Shown: piece after piece, positions 46,582 to 54,926 of the stretch
Numbering within the stretch: the stretch's first letter is position 1
Layout of the letters: each line of letters begins with the position of its first letter
NCBI RefSeq assembly: GCF_905397435.1
Contig: NZ_CAJPVI010000004.1
Location: 141,845 to 205,844, forward strand
Length of the DNA stretch: 64,000 nucleotides
Origin: Cupriavidus numazuensis
GTDB lineage: Bacteria > Pseudomonadota > Gammaproteobacteria > Burkholderiales > Burkholderiaceae
Direction of reading: 5' to 3'
Position numbers and translations under genes: made by a program
Notes under the pieces: model-generated
Seen by the model: the letters and a program-made list of their open reading frames with translations, nothing else
The model's database searches: none
What the model was told of the DNA's origin: nothing

Positions 46582-46998
46582 TCAGACCACGTTGATCGCG
46601 ACATCGATGTTGCCGCGGGTCATCTTGGAGTACGGGCAGGTCTGGTGTGCCTTTTCTACCAACGCCTGGGCGACGTCCGCGGGAATGCCCGGCAGGCTGA
46701 CATTGAGCCGCGCCTGCAGAAAGTAGGCATTGTCCGTGCTGCCCAGGTCCACTTCCGCGTCCACGGCAACATCGGCCGGAAGCTTGACCTGCAACAGGCT
46801 GGCGGCCTTGCCCATCGCGCCGATGAAGCAGGCAGACCAGCCCGCGGCGAACAACTGCTCGGGGTTGGTGCCGCTGCCGGTGCTGCCCGGCGGCGAGAGC
46901 TTGATGTCCAGGCGGCCGTCGCTGCTGCGCGCCGCGCCGTCGCGCCCGCCAGTGGTGTGGGTCTTGCCGGTGTACACAACGTGTTCGATCTTGGTCAT
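46582..46998 (-). CDS. ohr: Organic hydroperoxide resistance protein
   Basis: A 138-aa thiol peroxidase of the OsmC/Ohr family. It reduces organic hydroperoxides with two catalytic cysteines, here in GWSACFIGAM and HQTCPYSKMTRGN. GTNPEQLFAAGWSACF is the Ohr signature. ATG 46998 gives the normal length. Upstream there are no OhrR genes; the promoter carries the palindrome pair at 47137-47202. Confidence 0.95.
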   Translation of the reverse strand: MTKIEHVVYTGKTHTTGGRDGAARSSDGRLDIKLSPPGSTGSGTNPEQLFAAGWSACFIGAMGKAASLLQVKLPADVAVDAEVDLGSTDNAYFLQARLNVSLPGIPADVAQALVEKAHQTCPYSKMTRGNIDVAINVV

Positions 46999-47136
46999 GG
47001 TCGAGGTCTCCGTAGGTGTGATGGAGGGTATGGCAATGGCTTCAGGACGGGCCTGTCGCCGCAATAACAACGCTGGCGGAAAACCGGGCTGGCTGCTATG
47101 CCCGCCGCGCTGATGCATGCATTTGAAGTAACCGGT

Positions 47137-47215
47137 GTATCCCCGCTGTAGCGGCATACCGGCGATGTTGTGAGCCCACGTATCAGCATTCCTCGCTGAT
47201 ACACGCGCATACAAA
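47137..47215 (-). promoter_or_regulatory. Palindrome pair upstream of ohr
   Basis: Two 23-bp sites start 43 bp apart: site A GTAT-N15-ATAC at 47137-47159 and site B GTATCAGC-N7-GCTGATAC at 47180-47202, followed after 2 nt by GCGCATACAAA (47205-47215). The same layout and spacing occurs at 49267-49345. Confidence 0.7.
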
Positions 47216-47353
47216 GGCGCCTCCGTCATGCGGGCGTCGCGCGCACTTGTTCCGCGATGTACCAATTGCTGTAAGCGGCGATGCCTTTATGCAGGGTGAC
47301 CGCGTCACTACAGTGCTCTGCATGCGCAACAGCCACTTCATGCAGGAGGCACG

Positions 47354-47818
47354 ATGTCGATAGAGGAAAGACTTGCCGCGCGCGGATTCGCACTGCCCGA
47401 TCCGCCGAAGCCGCTCGGCAGCTACACCGCCGTGAGCCAGGCTGGTGACCTGCTGTTCATTTCAGGGCAACTGCCGCTCAGAGATGGCAAGGTGATCTGG
47501 CAAGGACAGGTCGGCCGGGACCTGTCGCTGGAACAAGGCAGGCAGGCGGCGGAACTGGCGGCGCTCAACGTGCTCGCCCAAATCCGCTCGCATCTGGGCA
47601 GCTTTGATCGACTCGATCACATCGTGCGCGTGGAAGGGCATGTGACCAGCGCGGAGGGCTGGCTGCAGCAGCCGGCGGTGCTCGATGGTGCATCGGACGT
47701 GTTCGCCAACGTGCTCGGCGACAAGGCCGGACATGCGCGCGCCGCGTATTCGCACTTCCAGCAACCGGGGAATGCCGCCGTGATCCTCGTCGTCATCGCG
47801 CAACTCCGGCACGACTGA
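47354..47818 (+). CDS. RidA/YjgF family protein
   Basis: A 154-aa trimeric-type enamine/imine deaminase-like protein. Visible: GSYTAVSQAGDLLFISGQLP, the conserved region FDRLDHIVRVEGHVTSAEGW and HARAAYSHFQQPGNAAVILV. It is of the longer RidA subgroup. AGGAGG lies just upstream of ATG 47354. It is divergent from ohr and shares its control region. Confidence 0.9.
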   Translation: MSIEERLAARGFALPDPPKPLGSYTAVSQAGDLLFISGQLPLRDGKVIWQGQVGRDLSLEQGRQAAELAALNVLAQIRSHLGSFDRLDHIVRVEGHVTSAEGWLQQPAVLDGASDVFANVLGDKAGHARAAYSHFQQPGNAAVILVVIAQLRHD

Positions 47819-47950
47819 CCGCGGTGGCTCCCCGACTTGTTCCCACGACGCACAACTGTTTGGTCGCGGCAGCTATTCATCCGCCGCGGCGCTTCACCTA
47901 GATTTGGACCCATCGGTCCCGACGGTCCGATTGGCAAGACAGCCAAATCC

Positions 47951-47991
47951 AATTCCCAATTCCCAATTCCCAATTCCCAATTCCCAATTCC
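47951..47991 (+). repeat. Heptanucleotide tandem repeat (AATTCCC)
   Basis: Five full copies and one partial copy of AATTCCC in the leader of the SDR gene, about 20 nt before its start. Such repeats change length by slippage and could alter promoter spacing or translation. Confidence 0.85.
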
Positions 47992-48009
47992 ATTACGCAG
48001 AGGTTAGCA

Positions 48010-48720
48010 ATGAGTGCTTCACACAAGGTTGCCATCATCACGGGCGCTTCGCAGGGTATCGGTGCAGAGCTGGTCAAGGCCTATCGCGAACGCGGCTATC
48101 GCGTGGTCGCGACGGCGCGCAACATCCAGCCGTCCGATGATCCGGACATCCTCACCGTGGCCGGCGATATCGGCGATCGCGACACCGCGCGCCGCGTCAT
48201 CGACGCAGCGCTGCAAAAGTTCGATCGCGTCGATACGCTCGTCAATAACGCCGGCATCTTCGTCGCCAAACCCTTTACGAGCTATACGGACGAGGACTAC
48301 GCGGCGGTGACCAATGTGAACCTGTCCGGCTTCTTCCATATCACTCAGTTGGCCATCGCTGAAATGGAAAAGCGCCGCAGCGGCCATGTGGTCAGCATCA
48401 CGACCAGCCTGGTCGACCATGCCATCAGCGGCGTGCCGTCGGTGCTGGCCTCGCTGACCAAGGGCGGGCTGAACGCCGCGACGAAGTCGCTGGCCATCGA
48501 GTATGCGAAGACCGGCATTCGCGTGAACGCCGTGTCGCCGGGCATCATCAAGTCACCGATGCATGCGCCCGAAACACACGATGCGCTGGGTGCGCTGCAT
48601 CCGGTCGGCCATATGGGCGAGATGCGCGATATTGCCGACGCGGTGCTTTATCTGGACTCCGCCGGCTTCGTGACCGGGGAGATCCTGCATGTGGATGGGG
48701 GCCAGAGTGCCGGGCATTGA
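48010..48720 (+). CDS. Atypical short-chain dehydrogenase/reductase
   Basis: A 236-aa Rossmann-fold protein. The cofactor motif TGASQGIG is at 11-18 and NNAG at 79-82; the C-terminal half is SDR-typical (IRVNAVSPGIIKSPM). The catalytic YxxxK is ASLTK, with Lys at 151 but Ala at 147 in place of Tyr; the Ser site reads ITTSLVD. It may not be a usual dehydrogenase. GAGGTTAGCA precedes ATG 48010. It is downstream of the heptamer repeat. Confidence 0.88.
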   Translation: MSASHKVAIITGASQGIGAELVKAYRERGYRVVATARNIQPSDDPDILTVAGDIGDRDTARRVIDAALQKFDRVDTLVNNAGIFVAKPFTSYTDEDYAAVTNVNLSGFFHITQLAIAEMEKRRSGHVVSITTSLVDHAISGVPSVLASLTKGGLNAATKSLAIEYAKTGIRVNAVSPGIIKSPMHAPETHDALGALHPVGHMGEMRDIADAVLYLDSAGFVTGEILHVDGGQSAGH

Positions 48721-48758
48721 GTGCCGCTGATTGAAGGACCCTGAAGAAGGCGGAATGC

Positions 48759-48791
48759 GCCAGGCCTGCCGCAATCTACGGCAGGCCTGGC
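48759..48791. terminator. Bidirectional terminator, SDR / repeat protein
   Basis: GCCAGGCCTGCCG-CAATCTA-CGGCAGGCCTGGC, perfect 13-bp arms between convergent genes. Confidence 0.85.
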
Positions 48792-48835
48792 GCAAAGCGG
48801 TTTCTGTCGCTCAGATTCACACGGCAGCGCCGTCA

Positions 48836-49168
48836 TCAGGCATAGGCGCCATCGAGATACGGATCGACCTGGCGCGCCGGCGACGACGACACCCCGCTGT
48901 GGTCCATGCCAGCCAGCGTGCGTGCGCCTTCGGAGTAGAGATCGCGCGTGTCCCGCACCGAGCGGGCCCCTTCGCTGTACGGATCGCGCGGCGATTGCAC
49001 CGCGCGGGCGCCCTCGGAGTAGGGATCGCGCTGGTCTTGCACGGTACGAGCACCAGAAGTGTACGGGTCGCTGGCCCCTTGGTAGGACAGTCCGGCTGCC
49101 TGTGCACCGGCGGCAGCGGCAATCAGGGTGGCGGCAATGGCAAGACGCTTGATGAGATGAGTACGCAT
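48836..49168 (-). CDS. Secreted DPYSEGAR-repeat protein
   Basis: A 110-aa exported protein. Residues 1-25 are a Sec signal peptide (MRTHLIKRLAIAATLIAAAA then GAQA). The mature part is built from about five units of ~13 residues with the pattern RDPYSEGAR-(S/T/A)-V: SDPYTSGARTV, RDPYSEGARAV, RDPYSEGARSV, RDLYSEGARTL, VDPYLDGAYA. No known domain. The start ATG 49168 precedes the signal peptide directly. The promoter shares its palindrome pair with ohr. The role is unknown; regularly spaced Tyr/Asp/Glu could bind metal or envelope. Confidence 0.75.
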   Translation of the reverse strand: MRTHLIKRLAIAATLIAAAAGAQAAGLSYQGASDPYTSGARTVQDQRDPYSEGARAVQSPRDPYSEGARSVRDTRDLYSEGARTLAGMDHSGVSSSPARQVDPYLDGAYA

Positions 49169-49266
49169 GATGGTTTCCTTGAGACGTTGAGTAGACAGTC
49201 GCTCGGCTTCGAAGCCCTGGTTGTTGGTTCGGCGCCGTGCCACGGAACGTATTTAAGGAGACCGAC

Positions 49267-49345
49267 GTATCGCGCCTGTAGCGCGTTGCGGCCGCTTCCG
49301 TCAGGCGTTGTATCGCGCTACGCGTGTGATACAGGCGCATACAAA
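49267..49345 (-). promoter_or_regulatory. Palindrome pair upstream of the DPYSEGAR-repeat gene
   Basis: Site A GTATCGCGCC... at 49267-49289 (right half diverged) and site B GTATC-N13-GATAC at 49310-49332 start 43 bp apart, followed after 2 nt by GCGCATACAAA (49335-49345), as upstream of ohr. Confidence 0.7.
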
Positions 49346-49476
49346 AAGGCGGATGCGAAGCGAACCCCGCCCCTTGCAGAGGCGCGCTCCCTTGACACTT
49401 AGTTCTCAATTTACAATACTTAATACACTTTCATTCTTAATTAGAGAACGCTTCGCCAAGCGTCGCGCCCAGCAAC

Positions 49477-50364
49477 GTGGAACTCGCAGAACTGGAAATC
49501 TTTCGCGCCGTCGCGCGAGAACAGAGCATCACCCGGGCGGCAAAGGTACTCGCGCGCGTGCAGTCCAACGTCACGACCCGGGTCAAGCAACTCGAGGAAA
49601 GCCTTGGCGTCACCTTGTTCCAGCGCGACAGCAGGAAGATGATCCTGACGCCGGAAGGACAGCGGCTGCTCGGCTACGCGGAACAGATGCTGACGCTGGC
49701 CGAGGAAGCGCGGCAATCCATGCGCCTCAGTGCGCCAAGCGGCACGCTGCGGCTCGGCTCCATGGAGAGTTCCGCCGCAACATTGCTGCCTAAGCCGCTT
49801 GCGCAGTTCCATGCCGCGTGGCCGGACGTTGAACTAAAGCTCTCCACCGGAACCACGGGGTTTCTCGTCGATGCCGTGCTGGGCCATCGGCTGGACTGCG
49901 CAGTGGTTGCGCATCCGGGCACGGGCACGCCACGCAATATGAGCATGGCAGCGCTTGGCGAGGGACTGGAAGGCGTCTTCCTGCGTACCGAGGAGCTGGT
50001 GCTGATCCTGCCCGGCACGCACCCGAAGGCACGCGGCCCGCGGGACGTGACGCTACGGCACCTCGCCGCGTTCTCGAAAGGCTGCACCTATCGCCGCTGC
50101 GCGGAAGACTGGCTCGAGCAAGGTGGCGACGATCTCCGCAACCGGCTGTCGGTGATCGAAATGCCGTCGTATCACGCGATCCTGGCCTGTGTCACCGCCG
50201 GATCGGCCGCGGCAATCGTGCCGCGCTCGCTGCTTGCCATGTACCCCGATGCCACCGATCTGCAGACCGTGCCGGTGCGTTCCGCACACACCTTCCTGGT
50301 CAGGCGCGCGGGCTTCACGACCTCGGCATACGAAGCGTTCGTGCGGGAACTGCGCCATGCCTGA
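49477..50364 (+). CDS. LysR-family transcriptional regulator
   Basis: A 295-aa regulator with HTH at ~3-62 (FRAVAREQSITRAAKVLARV, SNVTTRVKQLEESLGVTLFQ) and effector domain from ~88 (GTLRLGSMESSAATLLPKPL). GTG 49477 gives the expected start MELAELEIF. It precedes the nitronate monooxygenase gene on the same strand by 63 nt, and may control it. Confidence 0.9.
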   Translation: MELAELEIFRAVAREQSITRAAKVLARVQSNVTTRVKQLEESLGVTLFQRDSRKMILTPEGQRLLGYAEQMLTLAEEARQSMRLSAPSGTLRLGSMESSAATLLPKPLAQFHAAWPDVELKLSTGTTGFLVDAVLGHRLDCAVVAHPGTGTPRNMSMAALGEGLEGVFLRTEELVLILPGTHPKARGPRDVTLRHLAAFSKGCTYRRCAEDWLEQGGDDLRNRLSVIEMPSYHAILACVTAGSAAAIVPRSLLAMYPDATDLQTVPVRSAHTFLVRRAGFTTSAYEAFVRELRHA

Positions 50365-50427
50365 GCACACGGCACGGCGACCGCAGGATTTGAAACCACT
50401 ACCCGACCTCAACAGGAAATCACTGTC

Positions 50428-51558
50428 ATGGACACCACCACGCGTTCCGGCGATGGCCGCAGCCTGCTCTCGCTGCTGAATATCGCCACGCCGATCATCC
50501 AGGCGCCGATGGCCGGCGTCAGCACCCCGGCCATGGCCGCAGCCGTGTCGGAGGCGGGCGGACTTGGCTCGCTCGGCGTTGGCGCCATGGACGCGGAAGG
50601 CGCACGCAAGGCGATTCGCGACACGCGCGCGCTGACCGGCAAGCCGTTCAATATCAACCTGTTCTGCCACGTGCCCGCGGTAGCCGATGCCGCGCGCGAG
50701 AAAGCCTGGCTCGACTATCTCGCGCCACGCTTCGCCGAGTACGGCGCCACGCCGCCCGCGAGCCTGCGCGAGATCTACAAGAGCTTTGTCGTGGATGAGG
50801 CCATGTACCAGATGCTGCTCGAGGAAAAGCCGGCCGTGGTGAGCTTCCACTTCGGGCTGCCTGCACAGGAAAAGATTGACGCGCTGCATGCGGCGGGCAT
50901 CGTGCTGCTGGCCAGTGCCACGTCGCTGCAGGAGGCGCGCCAGATCGAGGCGGCCGGCATCGACGCGATCGTGGCGCAGGGGATCGAGGCCGGCGGACAC
51001 CGGGGCGTCTTCGACCCGGCCGGCTATGACGAAGGCCTTGGCACTCTGGCGCTGGTGCGTATCCTGGTCCGGCACACCCGTCTGCCCGTGATCGCCGCCG
51101 GCGGCATCATGGACGGCGCGGGCATTGCCGCAGTGCTGGCGCTTGGGGCACAGGCCGCACAACTGGGGACAGCCTTTGTCGGCTGCGAGGAATCATCCGC
51201 CGATGCGGCCTACCGCGCGGCCTTCTCGGCGCAGCCGGTACGGCCGACCACACTGACGCGCGCGATTTCCGGGCGCGCGGCGCGCGGCTTCCAGAACCGC
51301 TTCACGGAACTGGGCGAGGCGCCCAATGCGCCAGCCATCCCTGACTACCCGACCACATATGACGCCGGCAAGGCCTTGCATGCCGCGGCCAAGGCGAAGG
51401 GCAACAGTGATTACGCCGCGCAGTGGTCAGGACAGGCTGCGCCGTTGGCCCGGCAATTGCCGGCGGCCGAACTGGTCGGCCAGTTGCAGGCGGAATTGCG
51501 CGATGCGATTGCGGGCCTGAACGCGATCTCAGCGACCGGCAACGCGGTCCGGATCTGA
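50428..51558 (+). CDS. Nitronate monooxygenase (NMO)
   Basis: A 376-aa FMN enzyme with TIM-barrel fold that oxidises alkyl nitronates such as propionate 3-nitronate. Visible: [36 protein letters not shown], catalytic His region [14 protein letters not shown] and [20 protein letters not shown] with FMN phosphate site. AGGAA precedes ATG 50428. Its end overlaps the convergent GNAT gene by 30 nt. Confidence 0.93.
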   Translation: MDTTTRSGDGRSLLSLLNIATPIIQAPMAGVSTPAMAAAVSEAGGLGSLGVGAMDAEGARKAIRDTRALTGKPFNINLFCHVPAVADAAREKAWLDYLAPRFAEYGATPPASLREIYKSFVVDEAMYQMLLEEKPAVVSFHFGLPAQEKIDALHAAGIVLLASATSLQEARQIEAAGIDAIVAQGIEAGGHRGVFDPAGYDEGLGTLALVRILVRHTRLPVIAAGGIMDGAGIAAVLALGAQAAQLGTAFVGCEESSADAAYRAAFSAQPVRPTTLTRAISGRAARGFQNRFTELGEAPNAPAIPDYPTTYDAGKALHAAAKAKGNSDYAAQWSGQAAPLARQLPAAELVGQLQAELRDAIAGLNAISATGNAVRI

Positions 51559-52056
51559 ACGCTGGTCCAGCTGGATCTGCAGGAAGGCAAGGTCGAGCCA
51601 CTTCCCGAACTTCGTCCCAACCTCGGGAAGCAGCCCGACCTGCCTGAAGCCCAGCTTTTCGTGCAGGCGGATCGAGCTGGCGTTCTGCGCTTCGATGGCC
51701 GCCACCATGACATGCTTGCCGAGTGCGCGCGCACGATCGATCAGCGCCACCATGAGCGCTTCGGCGATGCCCTTGCGGCGCTGGTCCGAACGGACATAGA
51801 CCGAGTGCTCCACGGTGTGACGGTAGCCGTCGAACGCGCGCCAGTCACCAAAAGACGCGTAGCCCACGACGCCTGCGTCGCCATCGACCGCAACCAGGAC
51901 GGGGTAGCCAGCCTTGCGGCGCGCAGCAAGCCATTCCACGCGATTCGCTGTATCGACAGGCGTCTCGTTCCAGATCGCGGTCGTGGTTTCAACCGCTTCG
52001 TTGTAGATGACAGTGACCGCCGGCATATCGTCCGGGCCTGCGTCGCGGATATTCAT
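51529..52056 (-). CDS. GNAT acetyltransferase, phosphinothricin-acetyltransferase type
   Basis: A 175-aa N-acetyltransferase: [31 protein letters not shown], the CoA-binding motif [20 protein letters not shown] and [20 protein letters not shown]. Members acetylate amines such as phosphinothricin or methionine sulfoximine. ATG 52056 gives the usual start. It is divergent from the XRE-cupin regulator. Confidence 0.92.
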   Translation of the reverse strand: MNIRDAGPDDMPAVTVIYNEAVETTTAIWNETPVDTANRVEWLAARRKAGYPVLVAVDGDAGVVGYASFGDWRAFDGYRHTVEHSVYVRSDQRRKGIAEALMVALIDRARALGKHVMVAAIEAQNASSIRLHEKLGFRQVGLLPEVGTKFGKWLDLAFLQIQLDQRSDPDRVAGR

Positions 52057-52095
52057 GGCTGCTCTCCAGATGGGCTTCTCACATGATAGCCGATC

Positions 52096-52111
52096 GTCTA
52101 CTATAGTGTAC
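52096..52111. promoter_or_regulatory. Candidate operator, GNAT / XRE-cupin
   Basis: GTCTACTATAGTGTAC, with core palindrome ACTATAGT, in the only AT-rich part of the divergent intergenic region. It fits an autoregulatory site of the XRE-cupin regulator. Confidence 0.5.
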
Positions 52112-52159
52112 ACATCAAGCTGCCGGCCAGTCAGGACGGACCGCCAATCAGACGCGCGC

Positions 52160-52726
52160 ATGAACTCACCGTTGCAGGACCCAACTTTCGCCATCTCCAG
52201 CTGCGTGCGTGTCGAGCGCGAATCGCGCGAATGGTCGCTGTCGGAACTGGCGGAACGTTCGGGTGTCTCGAAAGCCATGATCAGCAAGATCGAGCGTGGC
52301 GAGGCAAGCCCCACGGCAACCGTGCTGGGCAAGCTGTCCGGCGCATTCGGCCTGCCGCTGTCGATGCTGCTCGCGCGCGCCGAGCAGGCCGGCGAACGCC
52401 TGAGCCGCGCCGCGGACCAACCGGTCTGGACGGATCCCGAAACAGGCTATACCCGGCGCGCGGTATCGCCGCGCAGTGGCGGGATGCTCGAGCTTGTGGA
52501 AGTGACGTTGCCCCCCGGGGCGCGGGTGTCGTATCCGCCGTCCGCATTCACGTTCCTGCACCAGCAAATCTGGCTGCGCAGCGGTTCGCTGGTGTTCCAG
52601 GAAGGCGAGATCACCCACGAACTGGAAGCCGGCGACTGCCTGCAGCTCGGTCCGCCTGCGCCATGCACCTTCTTCAATCGGGGAAGCAAGCCCTGCAGCT
52701 ATGTGGTGGCGCTGGTCCGTCGATAG
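52160..52726 (+). CDS. XRE-family regulator with cupin domain
   Basis: A 188-aa regulator. HTH at ~15-70 (WSLSELAERSGVSKAMISKI, ERGEASPTATVLGKLSGAFG) and a C-terminal cupin (~115-185; HQQIWLRSGSLVFQEGEITH, LEAGDCLQLG) that may sense a small molecule. It probably controls the divergent GNAT gene. ATG 52160 is used. Confidence 0.92.
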   Translation: MNSPLQDPTFAISSCVRVERESREWSLSELAERSGVSKAMISKIERGEASPTATVLGKLSGAFGLPLSMLLARAEQAGERLSRAADQPVWTDPETGYTRRAVSPRSGGMLELVEVTLPPGARVSYPPSAFTFLHQQIWLRSGSLVFQEGEITHELEAGDCLQLGPPAPCTFFNRGSKPCSYVVALVRR

Positions 52727-52729
52727 GGC

Positions 52730-53074
52730 CTAAATGGCCGGGTCACCGAAACCTCTCGAGGGCGGGTAATCGCCACCCCCATCGCCACCCCTATCGCCAC
52801 CCCTGTCGCTGCGGAATCCATGGCGCGGGTAGCTGGCACGGGACTGCCGGCGTGCGAGGTCGATCAGCGTCTCGATGATCAGCGCGCGATGTCGCCGCCC
52901 GACGTCGACTGCGTCGCGCAGTGCCGTCAGCAGCCTGCACGCCTGCGCGATGTCATGGCCGTCGTCGCGCAATGTCCGGATCAGCGCAATCTGGCGCCGG
53001 ACGCGTTCGCGGCCTTCATGGATATGCCGGTCGGCGAACTCGAGATCGCGCATCTCGCGCTCGGAATCCAGCAT
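52730..53074 (-). CDS. Small helical protein, hypothetical
   Basis: A 114-aa protein. ATG 53074 has GGAGAC 7 nt upstream, better than the ATG at 53149. Helical core: DRHIHEGRERVRRQIALIRT then LRDDGHDIAQACRLLTALRD and RHRALIIETLIDLARRQ; the C-terminal tail is Arg/Gly/Asp-rich (SDRGGDRGGDGGGDYPPSRG). The core resembles the protein at 54260. Such proteins are frequent near stress genes in Burkholderiales and rhizobia. Function unknown. Confidence 0.7.
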   Translation of the reverse strand: MLDSEREMRDLEFADRHIHEGRERVRRQIALIRTLRDDGHDIAQACRLLTALRDAVDVGRRHRALIIETLIDLARRQSRASYPRHGFRSDRGGDRGGDGGGDYPPSRGFGDPAI

Positions 53075-53215
53075 GGCAAGTCTCCAGATGGCCGTCGCGC
53101 CGGGATTCTGCGGTGCAGAAGGGAGGCTGGCCGTTTCCATGATAGACATTGCGAGAGCTAGTTTCCTTGATGCCGCAGCGGCCCACACCCGTACGTATGG
53201 CACACAGGCCCGTCG

Positions 53216-53500
53216 CTACCGTGATGGCAGAACACTATCCGGAATGGCGGCAGCAGCGTCGGGCACTTCAGTGTCCGCTTGCGCCGGCACGCACGGGCCG
53301 CACCGCCCGACCTCGTTCAGCAGATTGATGCTTTCCAGGACGAGACGCCTGCTGCGCTCGATGGTCTCGCGCGTCGCGGCCTGGACGCGTGTAGACCATT
53401 TCATCAGTTCGGCGTTGTCGATCCACTCCGTGCCGGCGTCTGCGAACTCGGGCCGCCAGGCGTCCTTCGGCGCCTTAGCCTTGGATATTGCGCGGATCAT
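53216..53500 (-). CDS. Small hypothetical protein, downstream of DUF2188 pair
   Basis: A 94-aa protein starting at ATG 53500 inside the end of the upstream DUF2188 gene (26-nt overlap). Visible: WRPEFADAGTEWIDNAELMK and TIERSRRLVLESINLLNEVG, likely helical. The longer start at 53542 is also possible. No family recognised. Overlap suggests co-translation with the DUF2188 genes. Confidence 0.5.
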   Translation of the reverse strand: MIRAISKAKAPKDAWRPEFADAGTEWIDNAELMKWSTRVQAATRETIERSRRLVLESINLLNEVGRCGPCVPAQADTEVPDAAAAIPDSVLPSR

Positions 53501-53696
53501 GGCCAAATGAATTGCGTTCGCGGATCTGGCCGTCACGGCCATGGATCAGCAGTTCTGCCTGATCGTGCCTCGCCTTCTCGGTGCCTGCGGCAATGGCTTG
53601 CTCCTGCGAGTCGAACAACTGCCTGGGGCCACCCGCTTCCGATTCGACTGCCCAGCCGTCATGGGCTGGAACGACATGGATGTTCTTTCCCGGCAT
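53475..53696 (-). CDS. DUF2188 domain protein (second copy)
   Basis: A 73-aa protein: MPGKNIHVVPAHDGWAVESE, then QLFDSQEQAIAAGTEKARHD and AELLIHGRDGQIRERNSFG. The pattern VVP-x-GWAV, Q-EAI and HGRDG-I is that of DUF2188, a small fold of unknown function. GGAG precedes ATG 53696. It follows its paralogue by 12 nt. Confidence 0.88.
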   Translation of the reverse strand: MPGKNIHVVPAHDGWAVESEAGGPRQLFDSQEQAIAAGTEKARHDQAELLIHGRDGQIRERNSFGHDPRNIQG

Positions 53697-53708
53697 GATG
53701 GGTCTCCA

Positions 53709-53927
53709 CTATGGGCCAATGGTTTGGTCGAACGAGGCGGTGCGCTGCACCGCCCCGTCCGAGCCATGGATGACAAGCTCCACCTTGTCCCGCTTTGCCT
53801 TCATTGCCCCTGCGGCAATCGCCTCCGCCTGGGACGGGTAATGAGACGTGGCGCCGCCTGTCCCTTCTACGGCGATAGCCCACCCGTTATTTCTCGTGGG
53901 GACGATGTGAATGTTGTGCGTTTCCAT
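53709..53927 (-). CDS. DUF2188 domain protein (first copy)
   Basis: A 72-aa protein: METHNIHIVPTRNNGWAIAV, HYPSQAEAIAAGAMKAKRDK, VELVIHGSDGAVQRTASFDQ. It aligns with the copy at 53475 along its whole length, a tandem duplication. AAGGAGGAG precedes ATG 53927. Confidence 0.88.
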   Translation of the reverse strand: METHNIHIVPTRNNGWAIAVEGTGGATSHYPSQAEAIAAGAMKAKRDKVELVIHGSDGAVQRTASFDQTIGP

Positions 53928-54259
53928 GTACTCCTCCTTCCATTGAGATCGAGCGATGGAGTGACTCCAGCGCCGGCGCCGCGAAAGTCACTGTCCGCTG
54001 CGCCGACGGACGTATCTTTGCCGCCGGCGTGTAGCCCCTACAGCCCCGATATGCAATGCGCAACGGCGTTCCGCTGCCATATTGCCAGCTTTCGATAGCC
54101 CGGTTCGGCAATGCCCGCTAGCCGCGGCGCGCGCGTCGTCGCCACCGTCAAACAGTAGAGGTGAGACGCCTGGCGCAAATAGCGTGCCGCAGGGCGCTAG
54201 CCAGCGCGCTCGGAACGAATGATGCGGGGGATTCGTGTGTGCGCTTACAGGAGGACGAG
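53928..54259. other. Divergent intergenic region, DUF2188 / small helical gene
   Basis: 332 nt with no credible gene. It should carry the promoters of the two flanking small-gene units; I cannot identify convincing boxes. Confidence 0.4.
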
Positions 54260-54517
54260 ATGGGACAGGCACCCCGCCCGACGGGCGGCGCGCCCGAACC
54301 AGTGTATGAGGCTCAGGAGGAACCTGAACTCGCGAAGCTGGATCGGGAGATCGAGAAGATCCGGAGCGATATCCGGTGGCAGATCTGCCACATCAGAGAC
54401 CTCAAGGCAAAGGGGTACTCCGAGCACTTGTCCGTGCTCGTGCTGCGCCTTTTGCGCCGGACGCTGGGCGAGGAGCGGCGGTACCGTCGGTTGCTGCTCT
54501 CCATGGCTGCCCGCTGA
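54260..54517 (+). CDS. Small helical protein, paralogue-like to 52730
   Basis: An 85-aa protein: acidic start (VYEAQEEPELAKLDREIEKI), then RSDIRWQICHIRDLKAKGYS and LRLLRRTLGEERRYRRLLLS. The spacing Q-x-x-x-I-x-x-L-x-x-x-G followed by a leucine-rich helix matches the protein at 52730. AGGAGG lies 5 nt upstream of ATG 54260. Function unknown. Confidence 0.75.
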   Translation: MGQAPRPTGGAPEPVYEAQEEPELAKLDREIEKIRSDIRWQICHIRDLKAKGYSEHLSVLVLRLLRRTLGEERRYRRLLLSMAAR

Positions 54518-54695
54518 GCCAAAGCGGCGGTGGCGGACAAGCGTCGACGCAATGGCGTGCTGACGGTAAGTGGGAAATTCTGGAGACATAGCCCCCGGGC
54601 AACATGCCTCCAGAACGACGCCGACCCTTTTGACGCATCAACTTGGTCACATGGACCTGGAAGTCAACGGTGCAGGTGCGCTATACGACTAACGT

Positions 54696-54926
54696 CTAAC
54701 CCATGGTTTCGCGCGCCCGGCAGTCCTGTGCACGACTACGGTCCAACGCCTTGAGCACAACGTACCCCTGGATTGTCACGTGGGGACGGCTGCGGTCCGG
54801 GCCGAGCCGCTCCAGCGTGACGAGTTGCCGCGCAAGCAGCGCTTCTATGTCCGCACGGTCCAGCTCCGTTGAGTCCGGGCTGCCATTGACGAGTACCAGC
54901 GTGGCAAATTCATGATGACTCAGCAC
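54696..54926 (-). CDS. Small hypothetical protein
   Basis: A 76-aa protein with GTG start at 54926, preceded by GGGAG 8 nt upstream: SHHEFATLVLVNGSPDSTEL, DRADIEALLARQLVTLERLG, then RPHVTIQGYVVLKALDRSRA. It could form a small winged-helix-like domain. The longer frame to 55103 lacks a ribosome site. Confidence 0.55.
   Translation of the reverse strand: MLSHHEFATLVLVNGSPDSTELDRADIEALLARQLVTLERLGPDRSRPHVTIQGYVVLKALDRSRAQDCRARETMG

Noticed and set aside
47141..47202. Palindromes before ohr as an OhrR operator
   Set aside because: OhrR sites as I know them are AT-rich and no ohrR is adjacent; the same architecture before an unrelated gene argues for another regulator.
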